A program made the translations under genes and the position numbers. From the NCBI GenBank assembly GCA_016192135.1, contig JACPUR010000021.1, forward strand, positions 9,720 through 73,719: 64,000 nt of DNA, read 5' to 3'. The notes below the pieces were generated by a model, which saw nothing but the letters and a program-made list of their open reading frames with translations, had not been told where the DNA came from and searched no databases. Source of the DNA: Candidatus Tectomicrobia bacterium (lineage in GTDB: Bacteria; UBA8248). Shown here in pieces: positions 56,750 through 64,000 of this stretch (position 1 is the first letter of the stretch; every line of letters starts with the position of its first letter).

Positions 56750-56791
56750 CGAAACCGGCGCTTTCCGTCATCCGGCCTTTCGCCGGTTTCG
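56750..56791 (-). promoter_or_regulatory. Perfect 11-base inverted repeat upstream of the OpgC-like gene
   Basis: CGAAACCGGCG (56750-56760) and CGCCGGTTTCG (56781-56791) lie 55 bases before the OpgC-like start. On the minus strand a possible -10, TAAAAT, directly follows the inner arm with an ATGACG 17 bases before it, so the repeat would cover the promoter spacer like an operator. Confidence 0.4.
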
Positions 56792-56942
56792 CGGCCCAAA
56801 AAATCCTGGCCCGATACGCCGCCGCCTATTATCTTGCCAACAAGAGAGGCGCAAACGGAAGAGAGACTCGCCGGAACCCGGTGAGGTCCAAATGCGTTAG
56901 AGGTTCGTGAGCCCGCTTGCCGCCTGCGAAGGAAAGACGAGA

Positions 56943-57086
56943 ATGTGGCATGAATTACTCATCTTGACGAGCATATTCGCCGCTTTCGTGGCGGCGTTTG
57001 GGTTCTTGAAATGGGGACGGCTCGTGCGCAACCCCGAGCGAAGAAACCCCTGGATCTTCTTCAACCCGGGTAGCGGGGGCGCCTGA
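56943..57086 (+). CDS. 47-residue single-pass membrane protein
   Basis: ATG at 56943 opens a 47-codon frame with an N-terminal membrane helix (WHELLILTSIFAAFVAAFGFL) followed by a basic, Pro-containing tail (KWGRLVRNPERRNPWIFFNPG). AAGGA lies about 11 bases upstream. The helix plus positively charged cytoplasmic tail is typical of genuine small membrane proteins. It stands between the divergent OpgC-like gene and an unassigned stretch. Function unknown. Confidence 0.45.
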   Translation: MWHELLILTSIFAAFVAAFGFLKWGRLVRNPERRNPWIFFNPGSGGA

Positions 57087-57472
57087 GGGGCAGGACCTCC
57101 GCCGGCGTCACGCGGCCCCAATCCATTCAGATTAAACGATGTGAATTATTATGGGATGGTTCGCCGGGCGCTTCGTTGCCGAGGGCGAGGGGGATCCTTA
57201 CCCGAGGGGCCACAGAGTGCACTTTCGCGCCTGCTTTCGCCCCAAATCTCATTGCCCGAACCGGCCTGGGAGGGCGTGGCCCCGGCCTTTTTCGCTTCAT
57301 CCAGTCCTCAATTCCTCAACCCCATCCTATATTAGGGTTGCTGAGGATGGCCGGAGCTTACCGGTTCGTCCTTTCGCGCCCGGGGAATAAATCTCCGGTT
57401 GCGCTTGTCGGCATAGTGAGGCAGTCCCGGATCGGGTTCCGCGTTTCGCCGCCGCATGCGGGAGAATCGGCC
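57087..57472. other. 386-base stretch without a supported gene
   Basis: Open frames here are short, lack ribosome sites and show no coding pattern. An imperfect dyad, CCTC-AACCC with GGGTT-GCT-GAGG, surrounds TATATT near 57335. It may hold the promoter of the membrane-protein gene at 57473. Confidence 0.4.
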
Positions 57473-57991
57473 ATGGTCCCCAGCCCCGGCGGCCGTACGG
57501 CAGAAATCACCCGCCCGAACTCCAAGGTCTATGAGGAGGGCATGGCGGGGGGGCTCATCGGCGCCGCCACCATCGCCCTGTGGTTCTTTCTTCTGGACCT
57601 CTACCAGGGGAGGCCGCTCTTCACGCCGAGCGTCCTGGGGACCGCCCTCTTCCGGGGGGGCGTGGACGCCGCCTCGGCCCAGAGCGTGCCCGTCTCCTTC
57701 GAGATGGTCATCACCTTCACCTGGGTGCACACCCTCGTCTTCGTGGCCATCGGGGTGGCCGCCGCCTGGCTCATCCGCCTGGCCGAGCGCGACCCGAACT
57801 ACGGTTTCGGGATCTTTCTCCTCTTCGTCTTCTTCGAGTTCGGCTTCATCGCGGTGAGCAGCATCTTCGCCGAAGGCGTGGTGCACGCCCTCACGGTCCC
57901 GGCCATCCTGGCGGGCAACTTCCTCGCGGCGGCCGCCATGGGCGCCTTCTTCTGGCGCCGCCACCCGGGGATGCTGAGGTTCTATCCCTAG
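57473..57991 (+). CDS. Predicted four-helix membrane protein
   Basis: A 172-residue membrane protein with helices at about residues 25-42 (GGLIGAATIALWFFLLDL), 76-98 (MVITFTWVHTLVFVAIGVAAAWL), 108-128 (GFGIFLLFVFFEFGFIAVSSIF) and 135-156 (ALTVPAILAGNFLAAAAMGAFF). The N terminus SKVYEEGMAGGLIGAATIALWF recurs, to my memory, in uncharacterised membrane proteins near respiratory genes of metagenomic bacteria; I cannot name a family. The ATG has CGGGAG 9 bases upstream; the frame is open further back but lacks signals. A bidirectional terminator follows. Confidence 0.7.
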   Translation: MVPSPGGRTAEITRPNSKVYEEGMAGGLIGAATIALWFFLLDLYQGRPLFTPSVLGTALFRGGVDAASAQSVPVSFEMVITFTWVHTLVFVAIGVAAAWLIRLAERDPNYGFGIFLLFVFFEFGFIAVSSIFAEGVVHALTVPAILAGNFLAAAAMGAFFWRRHPGMLRFYP

Positions 57992-58045
57992 AGAACTCTT
58001 CGCCGCGGGGCCGCTCTCCCCGATACAGACCTGGGCACAAAAAAA

Positions 58046-58080
58046 GGGCCTGCGGATGCGTCCGCAGGCCCTTGATTTTT
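58046..58080. terminator. Bidirectional Rho-independent terminator
   Basis: GGGCCTGCGGA and TCCGCAGGCCC pair around TGCG. A seven-base A-run precedes it and TTGATTTTT follows, so it can end both the membrane-protein gene on the plus strand and tRNA-Arg on the minus strand. Confidence 0.85.
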
Positions 58081-58081
58081 C

Positions 58082-58158
<77 letters not shown>

Positions 58159-58516
58159 TTGGGGGGCCGGCGGAGTATCCCCTCCGCCGTCCGCATGGAA
58201 GCTACTCACCCGCCCGGCGTTCGTCAAGGGCGGCCGCCCCGCCGGGCGCAAGCCCCGCGGCCGGGCCGGCGGCGCCTGGCCTTCCGGCCCGCAACCCCTC
58301 ATAAATCAGACTCTTTCGTCTTCTTCCCCGGGTTGAAATGCGCACGAAACCTCCCTAGACTCGCCGCACGCCCCCACTTCGGGCGACCGGGCGCCGGGCC
58401 CTCCGCTCCTCCAGCGGGAGGCCGGGGATGCCCTCTCGTCCAGGGGATTTTTCTCTTTCCGGGCCAGCCGGATTTCCGACGCGGGCCCAAGCGCACGTTC
58501 GGAGGACACGCCCCTC
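58159..58516. other. Intergenic region upstream of the cytochrome oxidase operon
   Basis: About 358 bases hold the promoter region of the divergent tRNA and of coxB. A plus-strand promoter candidate is at 58333-58361. No gene is seen. Confidence 0.5.
58333..58361 (+). promoter_or_regulatory. Candidate promoter of the cytochrome oxidase operon
   Basis: TTGAAA (58333-58338), a 17-base spacer and TAGACT (58356-58361), 155 bases before coxB. Confidence 0.35.
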
Positions 58517-59197
58517 ATGATGAGCTGGCTCCCGGAGAACATCTCGCTCGAAGGGGTCGAGATCGACCGGCTGTTCTACATCTCCTACTACCTCACGGCC
58601 GTCACGTTCATCCTGGTGGCGGCCTTCATGCTGGCCTTCATCGTCATGTACCGGCAAAAGCCCGGGGTGCGGGCCAAGTACACTCACGGGAACACCACCC
58701 TGGAGATCCTCTGGACGGTGATCCCGGCCGTCATCCTCCTCGCCTTCATCCTGGTGAGCCAGAACTCGTGGGCCCGGCTCAAGTTCAACCCGCCCGAGAA
58801 CCCGGACATCCGGGTGGAGGTGACCGGGAAGCAGTTCAACTGGATCATCCGCTACCCCGGGCCCGACGGGAAGTTCGGCACCGCCGACGACAAGGAGTTC
58901 GACAACCAGCTCAACGTGCCGGTGAACAAGAAGGTCCTCATCCACCTCAAGGGAGAGGACGTCATCCACAGCTTCTTCATGCCGGAGGCCCGGCTGAAGG
59001 CGGACGTGGTCCCCGGGCGTACCATCCCCCTCTGGTTCACCCTGACCAAGACCGGAAAGTTCGAGATCCCCTGCGCCGAGCTCTGCGGCTTCGGCCACTC
59101 CGGCATGAAGGGAGAGCTCGTCGTCCACACGTCCGAGAGCTTTCAGGACTGGCTCAAGAAAACCTGGGCTCCTCCGCAGCAGGCGTCGCGGCAGTAG
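58517..59197 (+). CDS. coxB: Cytochrome c oxidase subunit II
   Basis: A 226-residue subunit II that takes electrons from cytochrome c through the binuclear CuA centre. Two membrane helices, about 20-44 and 61-83, precede the cupredoxin domain. The CuA ligands are H151 (VIHSFFMPE), C186, E188, C190, H194 and M197 in CAELCGFGHSGM. An inserted Asp-rich loop (PDGKFGTADDKEFDN) lies between strands. No cleavable signal peptide or haem c domain is present. A second ATG at 58520 is an alternative start. It heads the oxidase operon. Confidence 0.95.
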   Translation: MMSWLPENISLEGVEIDRLFYISYYLTAVTFILVAAFMLAFIVMYRQKPGVRAKYTHGNTTLEILWTVIPAVILLAFILVSQNSWARLKFNPPENPDIRVEVTGKQFNWIIRYPGPDGKFGTADDKEFDNQLNVPVNKKVLIHLKGEDVIHSFFMPEARLKADVVPGRTIPLWFTLTKTGKFEIPCAELCGFGHSGMKGELVVHTSESFQDWLKKTWAPPQQASRQ

Positions 59198-59277
59198 CGC
59201 CCGGAGGAAATGAGGAGGCGGCCCGGCGCCGGCCTTTTCACGCCATTGAACTTCAGGAGAGAGGGACGAGCCTTATC

Positions 59278-61248
59278 ATGAGCGACACCACGGCATCCGC
59301 GGTGCACCACGGCCACCAGGAGCACCACCAGGTCGGGTTCTGGTCCACCTACGTCTTCTCCCTCGACCACAAGATGATCGCGAGGCAGTTCCTCTGGCTG
59401 GGCCTCGTCATGATGGTGCTGGGGGGCGTCTTCGCCCTCATATTCCGCTGGCAGCTCGCCTGGCCGGAGACGCCGGTGTGGGGCTTCGGCTGGGTGCCCG
59501 ACGACAGCAACAACATGCCGACGGGCATCGTCACGCCCAACTTCTACAACATGCTGGTCACGATGCACGCGACCATCATGGTGTTCATGGTCGTGATGCC
59601 CATCCTGGTCGGCTGCTTCGGGAACTTCCTGATCCCGCTCATGATCGGCGCGCGGGACATGGCTTTCCCCACGCTCAACATGCTTTCCTTCTGGTTCGCG
59701 GTGCTGGGCGGGTCGGTGATGATGGCGGGCTTCTTCGTCGAGGGCGGCCACGCCGCCGCGGGGTGGACCGCGTACGCACCCCTCGCCAGCGTCCCCAAGT
59801 ACACCGGCGTGGAGTGGGGCCAGAACCTCTGGGCCGTCAGCCTGTTCATCCTCAGCCTCTCCTCGCTGATGGGCTCGGTCAACTACATCACCACCGTGAT
59901 CAACATGCGGACCCAGGGGATGGGCTGGTTCCGGATGCCGCTGTCGGTGTGGTCGCTCTTCATCACGGCGATCCTGGGCCTGCTGGCCCTGCCCGTCCTC
60001 GGCTCGGCGGTGGCGCTGCTCTTCTTCGACCGGGTGTTCGGCACCACCTTCTTCAACCCGGCGCAGGGGGGCGAGCCCCTGCTGTGGCAGCACCTGTTCT
60101 GGTACTTCGGCCACCCCGAGGTGTACATCCTCATCCTCCCCGGGATGGGGATCGCCTCGGACCTCCTGAGCGTCTTCAGCCGCAAGCCCATCTTCGGCTA
60201 CCGGGCGATGGTCTACTCCATGTGCTCCATCGCCTTCCTCTCCTGGGTCGTGTGGGGGCACCACATGTTCCAGTCGGGAATGAGCCCCTACCTGGGGTCG
60301 GCCTTCATGATGACGACGCTGGTCATCGCCATCCCCTCGGCCATCAAGACGTTCAACTGGCTGGGCACCCTGTGGGGCGGCTCCATCCTCTTCACCGTGC
60401 CGATGCTCCACGCCCTCTCGTTCGTCATCCTGTTCGTGATCGGGGGGCTGAGCGGGATATTCATGGCCTCGAACGTGGTGGACATCTACATCCACGACAC
60501 CTACTTCATCGTGGCCCACTTCCATTACGTGATCTTCGGCGGCAGCATGTTCGCCATCTTCGGCGGGGTCCACTACTGGTTCCCCAAGATGTTCAACAAG
60601 CACATGGACGACGCCCTGGGGAAGATTCACTTCTGGCTGACCTTCTTCTTCTTCAACCTCGCCTTCTTCCCGATGCACATCCTCGGGGTGGGCGGGCACA
60701 TGCGCCGCATCTACAACCCGATGCAGTACGACTTCCTCAAGGACATGCAGCCCCTCAACGTTCTCATCACCCTGGGCGCCCTCGGCCTGGGCCTCTCCCA
60801 GATTCCCTTCGCTCTCAATTTCCTCGGCAGCATCTTCCGCTGGAACGCCCGGTGGTTCCGCGCCCTCGCCCAGGCGGTGACCGCGTTCGTCTGCGGCCTC
60901 GTCGCCTACCGCGCGGCGGTGGTCGCCTCGGCCGGCCTGATGCCCGCGGAGCCCGCGGGCACGGGGGTGCGCGTCTTCGCGGGAGCCGTCTTCGCCGCGG
61001 TCTTCGTGTTGATCTTCGCCTATCTCTCTAGGAAGATGGGGGAGATGGGCCGCGCCGCCGCCCAGAACCCCTGGGACGCGAACACCCTGGAGTGGGTGGC
61101 CCCCACCCCGGCGCCCCACGGGAACTTCGGCCCGGCCCTGCCCGTCGTTCAGCGCGGACCGTACGAGTACAGCGTGCCCGGCGAGGCCGCGGATTGGGCG
61201 CCCCAGACCCAGCCCTTGTCGGCGCGGGCGGCGGCGGCCTCTCACTAG
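59278..61248 (+). CDS. coxA: Cytochrome c oxidase subunit I
   Basis: A 656-residue haem-copper oxidase subunit I, the site of oxygen reduction and proton pumping. Low-spin haem ligands are H97 (VTMHATIMV) and H416, high-spin haem ligand H414 (IVAHFHYVIF), CuB ligands H279, H328 and H329, with the H279-P-E281-V-Y283 motif giving the cross-linked Tyr and the family A1 Glu. RDMAFPTLN keeps the D-channel Asp. The N terminus is His-rich (HHGHQEHH). About 100 extra C-terminal residues hold further helices and a soluble tail. The start ATG follows AGGAGAGAGGGACG. No fused subunit III is present; ctaE is separate. Confidence 0.96.
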   Translation: MSDTTASAVHHGHQEHHQVGFWSTYVFSLDHKMIARQFLWLGLVMMVLGGVFALIFRWQLAWPETPVWGFGWVPDDSNNMPTGIVTPNFYNMLVTMHATIMVFMVVMPILVGCFGNFLIPLMIGARDMAFPTLNMLSFWFAVLGGSVMMAGFFVEGGHAAAGWTAYAPLASVPKYTGVEWGQNLWAVSLFILSLSSLMGSVNYITTVINMRTQGMGWFRMPLSVWSLFITAILGLLALPVLGSAVALLFFDRVFGTTFFNPAQGGEPLLWQHLFWYFGHPEVYILILPGMGIASDLLSVFSRKPIFGYRAMVYSMCSIAFLSWVVWGHHMFQSGMSPYLGSAFMMTTLVIAIPSAIKTFNWLGTLWGGSILFTVPMLHALSFVILFVIGGLSGIFMASNVVDIYIHDTYFIVAHFHYVIFGGSMFAIFGGVHYWFPKMFNKHMDDALGKIHFWLTFFFFNLAFFPMHILGVGGHMRRIYNPMQYDFLKDMQPLNVLITLGALGLGLSQIPFALNFLGSIFRWNARWFRALAQAVTAFVCGLVAYRAAVVASAGLMPAEPAGTGVRVFAGAVFAAVFVLIFAYLSRKMGEMGRAAAQNPWDANTLEWVAPTPAPHGNFGPALPVVQRGPYEYSVPGEAADWAPQTQPLSARAAAASH

Positions 61249-61269
61249 CCCTCCGGGCCGGAGAAGCAC

Positions 61270-62211
61270 ATGCCGCATCCGTATTCGGGCGCCTCCCCCG
61301 CGGGAGGCGGCTGGGCTCACCGCCTGGCCCTGCTCACGCTGGGCGCCACCCTTCTCCTCATCACGGTGGGGGCGCTGGTGACCAGCCTCGGGGCCGGGCT
61401 GGCCGTCCCGGACTGGCCCACCACCTTCGGCTACAGCATGTTCGCCTACCCCTGGTCCAAGATGGTGGGGGGGATCCTGTTCGAGCACTCCCACCGGTTG
61501 ATGGGCTCGCTCGCCGGCATCCTCACCATCCTCACCGCGGCGCTCCTCCTGTGGCGCGACGAGCGCAGGTGGATGCGCGCCCTGGGCGTGGGGGCCCTGG
61601 CGCTGGTGATCCTCCAGGGCGTGCTGGGGGGCCTGCGGGTGGTCCTCCTGAAGCTCGACCTGGCGATGGTCCACGCATGCACGGCGCAGCTTTTCTTCGG
61701 CCTGATGGCCGGGATCGCCCTGTTCACCTCGCGGGCGTGGCGGCGGGACGATGAGGGCCCCGCCGCGAGCCCGGCTCTGGTCCGGCTGGCCTCGCTCGCC
61801 GCGGCCGCCCTCTTCATCCAGACCGCCCTGGGCGCCCATCTCCGCCACACCGGGGAATGGCCCGACGGCCACCTGATGTTCTCGGTGATCGCCTCGGCGG
61901 CCGTGCTGTGGACCTCGGCGCGGGCGCTCCACGAGTGCGGCGGCCATCCCGGGGTGCGCCGGGCCGCGCACCTCATGTGGATCATTCTCCTGGCCCAGAT
62001 CCTGCTCGGACTGGGGGCCTTCATCGGCAAGTACACCGAGTGGGCCGACGCCCTCGTGCCCTACGGGTATGTCATCGCCCTCACCGCCGGCCACGTCGCG
62101 GGGGGCTCGCTTCTGTTCGCCTGTTCGGTCGTCCTCGCCATCTGGCTTCGGCGCCTGCGGGCCGCGGCGCCCGAGGCCGTGGGCTCCTTCCCGCGCCACG
62201 TGACGGCATGA
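61270..62211 (+). CDS. ctaA: Haem A synthase (COX15/CtaA)
   Basis: A 313-residue membrane enzyme that oxidises haem O to haem A for cytochrome oxidase. Eight helices are predicted. The first haem-ligand motif is GGILFEHSHRLMGSLAG (Glu and two His) and the matching His residues of the next helices are in MVHACTAQLFFGL, and in the second half in LRHTGEWPDGHLMFSVIAS and ALTAGHVAGGSLLF. The extracellular loop VPDWPTTFGYSMFAYPWSKM is typical of the COX15 type. The stop overlaps the ctaB start by 4 bases. Confidence 0.93.
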   Translation: MPHPYSGASPAGGGWAHRLALLTLGATLLLITVGALVTSLGAGLAVPDWPTTFGYSMFAYPWSKMVGGILFEHSHRLMGSLAGILTILTAALLLWRDERRWMRALGVGALALVILQGVLGGLRVVLLKLDLAMVHACTAQLFFGLMAGIALFTSRAWRRDDEGPAASPALVRLASLAAAALFIQTALGAHLRHTGEWPDGHLMFSVIASAAVLWTSARALHECGGHPGVRRAAHLMWIILLAQILLGLGAFIGKYTEWADALVPYGYVIALTAGHVAGGSLLFACSVVLAIWLRRLRAAAPEAVGSFPRHVTA

Positions 62212-63116
62212 TGAGCTTCCGCGCCGTCGCCATCGGCATCCGGAGGGGCGCCGTCTCCCGCCGGCTGACGGACTATCTCTCCCTGACCAAGCCCCGGCTC
62301 GTCCCCATGGTGCTCATGGCGACGGCGGCCGGATATTACCTCGCCTCGCGGGGGGGCCTCGGCTTCCAGGCCCTCATCCACACCCTCGTCGGCACCGCCC
62401 TCTCGACGGGCGGGACCCTGGCCCTCAACCAGGCGGCCGAGGAGGACCTGGACGCCCGGATGGCGCGCACCCGCACCCGGCCCCTGCCCGGCGGGCGGCT
62501 GATGCAGGCCGACGCGCTCGTCTTCGGGGGGGCGCTCGTGGTGGGCGGGCTCTTCTACCTGAGCTTCCTGGTGAACCCGCTCACCGGCCTGCTGACGGGC
62601 ATGGCCGGGGCGAGCTACCTGCTGCTCTACACCCCGCTCAAGCGCGTCACCTCGCTCAACAGCGTGGTGGGGGCCCTGCCGGGGGCGCTTCCCCCGGTCA
62701 TCGGCTGGGCCGCGGCCGCGGGGGAGCTCTCGCTGGGCGCCTTCGTCCTCTTCGCCATCCTGTTCATCTGGCAGATCCCCCACGCCCTCGCCATCGGAAT
62801 GCTGTACCGGGAGGAATTCCTTGAGGCAGGCGTCCGGCTGCTCCCGGTGGAGGAGCCCGACGGCCGCAGCACGGGCCGGCAGGCGGTGAGCTACTGCCTC
62901 GCCCTCCTGCCCACCGCGATGATGCCCTCGCTCATCGGGCTGGCGGGGACGGTCTACTTCTTCGTCGCCCTGATCCTGGGGCTCGTCTACCTGGCCTTCG
63001 CCGTACTCATGGCCCGGGAGCGGACCACCGCTTCCGCGCGGCGGCTCTTCGGCGTCTCGCTGGTCTATCTTCCGCTCGTGCTGCTGGTCATGGCGCTCGA
63101 TCCGAGGGGGCCCTGA
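62208..63116 (+). CDS. ctaB: Protohaem IX farnesyltransferase (haem O synthase)
   Basis: A 302-residue UbiA-family prenyltransferase that adds a farnesyl group to haem b. DYLSLTKPRLVPMVLM is the N-terminal signature, the first Asp-rich motif is NQAAEEDLDARMARTRTRPLPGG, and YTPLKRVTSLNSVVGALPGALPPVIGW and IWQIPHALAIGMLYREEFLEAG carry the second. Nine helices are predicted. The ATG at 62208 lies in the ctaA stop (ATGA); a second ATG follows at 62211. Confidence 0.95.
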   Translation: MMSFRAVAIGIRRGAVSRRLTDYLSLTKPRLVPMVLMATAAGYYLASRGGLGFQALIHTLVGTALSTGGTLALNQAAEEDLDARMARTRTRPLPGGRLMQADALVFGGALVVGGLFYLSFLVNPLTGLLTGMAGASYLLLYTPLKRVTSLNSVVGALPGALPPVIGWAAAAGELSLGAFVLFAILFIWQIPHALAIGMLYREEFLEAGVRLLPVEEPDGRSTGRQAVSYCLALLPTAMMPSLIGLAGTVYFFVALILGLVYLAFAVLMARERTTASARRLFGVSLVYLPLVLLVMALDPRGP

Positions 63117-63117
63117 C

Positions 63118-63228
63118 ATGCGGAGCCGCGAAAGCCTGCGGGCGAAGAACTGGCGGGTCGGCCTTCTGCTCTTCCTGGGGGTCGCCGCCCTGACCGCCTT
63201 CTCGGTGGCCGTGGCCGCCTGGAAGTAG
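63118..63228 (+). CDS. 36-residue cytochrome oxidase-associated membrane protein
   Basis: ATG at 63118, next to the ctaB stop, opens a 36-codon frame. The product is a basic start (MRSRESLRAKNWRV) followed by one membrane helix (GLLLFLGVAALTAFSVAVAAW) and Lys. It lies between ctaB and ctaE, where oxidase operons commonly carry a small assembly protein of this shape (CoxF-like position). Close spacing and a clean basic-then-hydrophobic pattern support it; its sequence family is not certain. Confidence 0.65.
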   Translation: MRSRESLRAKNWRVGLLLFLGVAALTAFSVAVAAWK

Positions 63229-63271
63229 TCATCGAGCCGCCCTGTCCGGGCCGCCACGGGGAATTCCGCAT

Positions 63272-63955
63272 ATGGCCTCGCCGGTCGCCGATACGCCGAA
63301 AACGCCCGGGATCGCCGTCCCCCCCCCGGCCCCGCCGGTGGACCCCCCCGACGAGGGAGGAGGCTGGGGCGGGCCGGACGATTCGCTGAATCCGGCGGCC
63401 AGGCCGCTCCTGACCAACGCCCAGCTCGCGATGCTCGTCCTCATCGCGGCCGAGGCGATGTTCTTCGCCGGCCTCATCGGGGCCTTTTTCGTGTTCCGCT
63501 TCAGCGGCCAGCCCTGGCCGCCGCCCTTCCAGCCCCGCCTCCCGATCGCCCTGACCGCGCTGAACACGCTCTTTCTCCTGGCGAGCAGCGCGACGATGGT
63601 CCAGGCCCAGCGCGCGCTCCGCCGGGAGAATCATGGAATGCTCCTCCGCTTCCTGGGAATGACGGCCGGCCTGGGGGCGCTCTTCCTGCTGATCCAGGGT
63701 TTCGAGTGGGTGCGCCTGCTGAGCTTCGGCCTGACCGCCTCCTCGGGCGTCTACGGCTCGACCTTCTACACCATCATCGGGACCCACGCGTTCCACGTCT
63801 TCTGCGGGGTGGTGTGGCTGCTGGCCGTGCTGGTCCGCGCGGCGCTGGGGGCCTACAGCCCCCAGCGCCGGGGCGCGGCGGTGTGCTGCGGGATGTACTG
63901 GCACCTGGTCGTCGGGCTGTGGCCGGTGCTTTTCATCCTCGTTTATCTGATTTAG
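63272..63955 (+). CDS. ctaE: Cytochrome c oxidase subunit III, five-helix type
   Basis: A 227-residue subunit III. After a Pro-rich leader of 40 residues come five helices: AMLVLIAAEAMFFAGLIGAFFVF with the conserved Glu, ALTALNTLFLLASSATMV, RFLGMTAGLGALFLLIQGFEW, TFYTIIGTHAFHVFCGVVWLL and CGMYWHLVVGLWPVLFILVYL. E-x-x-F-F, G-T-H-x-x-H-V and Y-W-H-x-V are family marks. The five-helix form lacks the first two helices of mitochondrial-type subunit III. It ends the visible operon. Confidence 0.92.
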   Translation: MASPVADTPKTPGIAVPPPAPPVDPPDEGGGWGGPDDSLNPAARPLLTNAQLAMLVLIAAEAMFFAGLIGAFFVFRFSGQPWPPPFQPRLPIALTALNTLFLLASSATMVQAQRALRRENHGMLLRFLGMTAGLGALFLLIQGFEWVRLLSFGLTASSGVYGSTFYTIIGTHAFHVFCGVVWLLAVLVRAALGAYSPQRRGAAVCCGMYWHLVVGLWPVLFILVYLI

Positions 63956-63969
63956 GACCCATGCTTTCG

Positions 63970-63998
63970 TTGACACCCCCCGGGGTGGATGGCATAGT
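63970..63998 (+). promoter_or_regulatory. Candidate sigma-70 promoter after ctaE
   Basis: A consensus TTGACA (63970-63975), 17-base spacer and CATAGT (63993-63998) directly follow ctaE and point out of the window. Confidence 0.45.
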
Positions 63999-64000
63999 GG

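Noticed and set aside
57151-57390. 79-codon plus-strand frame before the four-helix membrane protein
   Set aside because: Pro/Arg/His-rich, no ribosome site, no recognisable fold.
59143-62199. 1018-codon minus-strand frame opposite coxA and ctaA
   Set aside because: Antisense shadow; the plus strand encodes complete oxidase genes with all ligands.
63961-64000. Start of another gene at the window end
   Set aside because: Only 13 codons are visible and they overlap a near-consensus promoter, so no call is made.

Overview
The window is very GC-rich with dense, short-gapped operons. It reads as chromosome of a Gram-negative, aerobic, uncultivated-type bacterium: lipoproteins with lipoboxes, an RND pump, an OpgC-like envelope protein, a periplasmic DegP and an aa3-type cytochrome c oxidase. 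Many solute-binding proteins, a tripartite tricarboxylate transporter and amide/ester hydrolases suggest scavenging of organic acids and amides. The overall flavour recalls Rokubacteria/Methylomirabilota- or Tectomicrobia-like genomes, but this is an impression and no phylogenetic marker was analysed.

Region 1 (1-3.4 kb) is accessory: two tandem small secreted proteins, a toxin-antitoxin pair in reversed order, and a lower-GC DnaQ-like exonuclease lying between two copies of the 3' end of one gene. That gene, at 2852-3406, is read here as an AhpD/carboxymuconolactone-decarboxylase-type selenoprotein with an in-frame TGA in a C-P-F-U motif and a SECIS-like hairpin just after it.

Region 2 (3.4-12.8 kb, minus strand) is an array: hydantoin/Asp-Glu racemase-like protein, six PF04392 solute-binding proteins, an FxLYD-like secreted protein, remnants of a decayed racemase plus binding-protein duplication, and at the distal end a membrane class III adenylate/guanylate cyclase coupled to the last binding protein. 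No permease or ATPase is present. Sensing rather than transport is an attractive inference.

Region 3 (12.9-16.2 kb) holds a lipoprotein, a radical SAM protein and rimO. Region 4 (16.5-27.2 kb, plus strand) holds hsp20, degP, a DacZ-like diadenylate cyclase, a tiny membrane protein, a methyltransferase, pfkA, gatA, an isocitrate-dehydrogenase-like gene, gatB (with an AT-rich mosaic patch), a cupin and an alpha/beta hydrolase. Region 5 (27.2-30.5 kb) holds a lower-GC two-gene islet with a promoter and operator-like dyad, a membrane protein, a MntA/HepT toxin-antitoxin pair and a stand-alone carboxyltransferase. Region 6 (30.7-42 kb) is mixed: CocE-type hydrolase, a fold-back element, cytochrome c' and lipoproteins, a LysR regulator, methylmalonyl-CoA epimerase-like protein, AEC and VTT membrane proteins, queG, hydrolases and an inositol-phosphatase-like gene.

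Region 7 (42-47.4 kb) is a GlcG-TctC-TctB-TctA-oxidoreductase-hydrolase operon for uptake and use of an organic acid. Region 8 (47.4-54 kb) holds an RND pump with its adaptor and a double-length ThyX. Region 9 (53.9-56.7 kb) is a compact OpgC - pseudo-SGNH - SGNH cassette, probably for acyl decoration of an envelope glycan. Region 10 (56.9-64 kb) holds small membrane proteins, tRNA-Arg and the cytochrome oxidase operon coxB-coxA-ctaA-ctaB-small ORF-ctaE.
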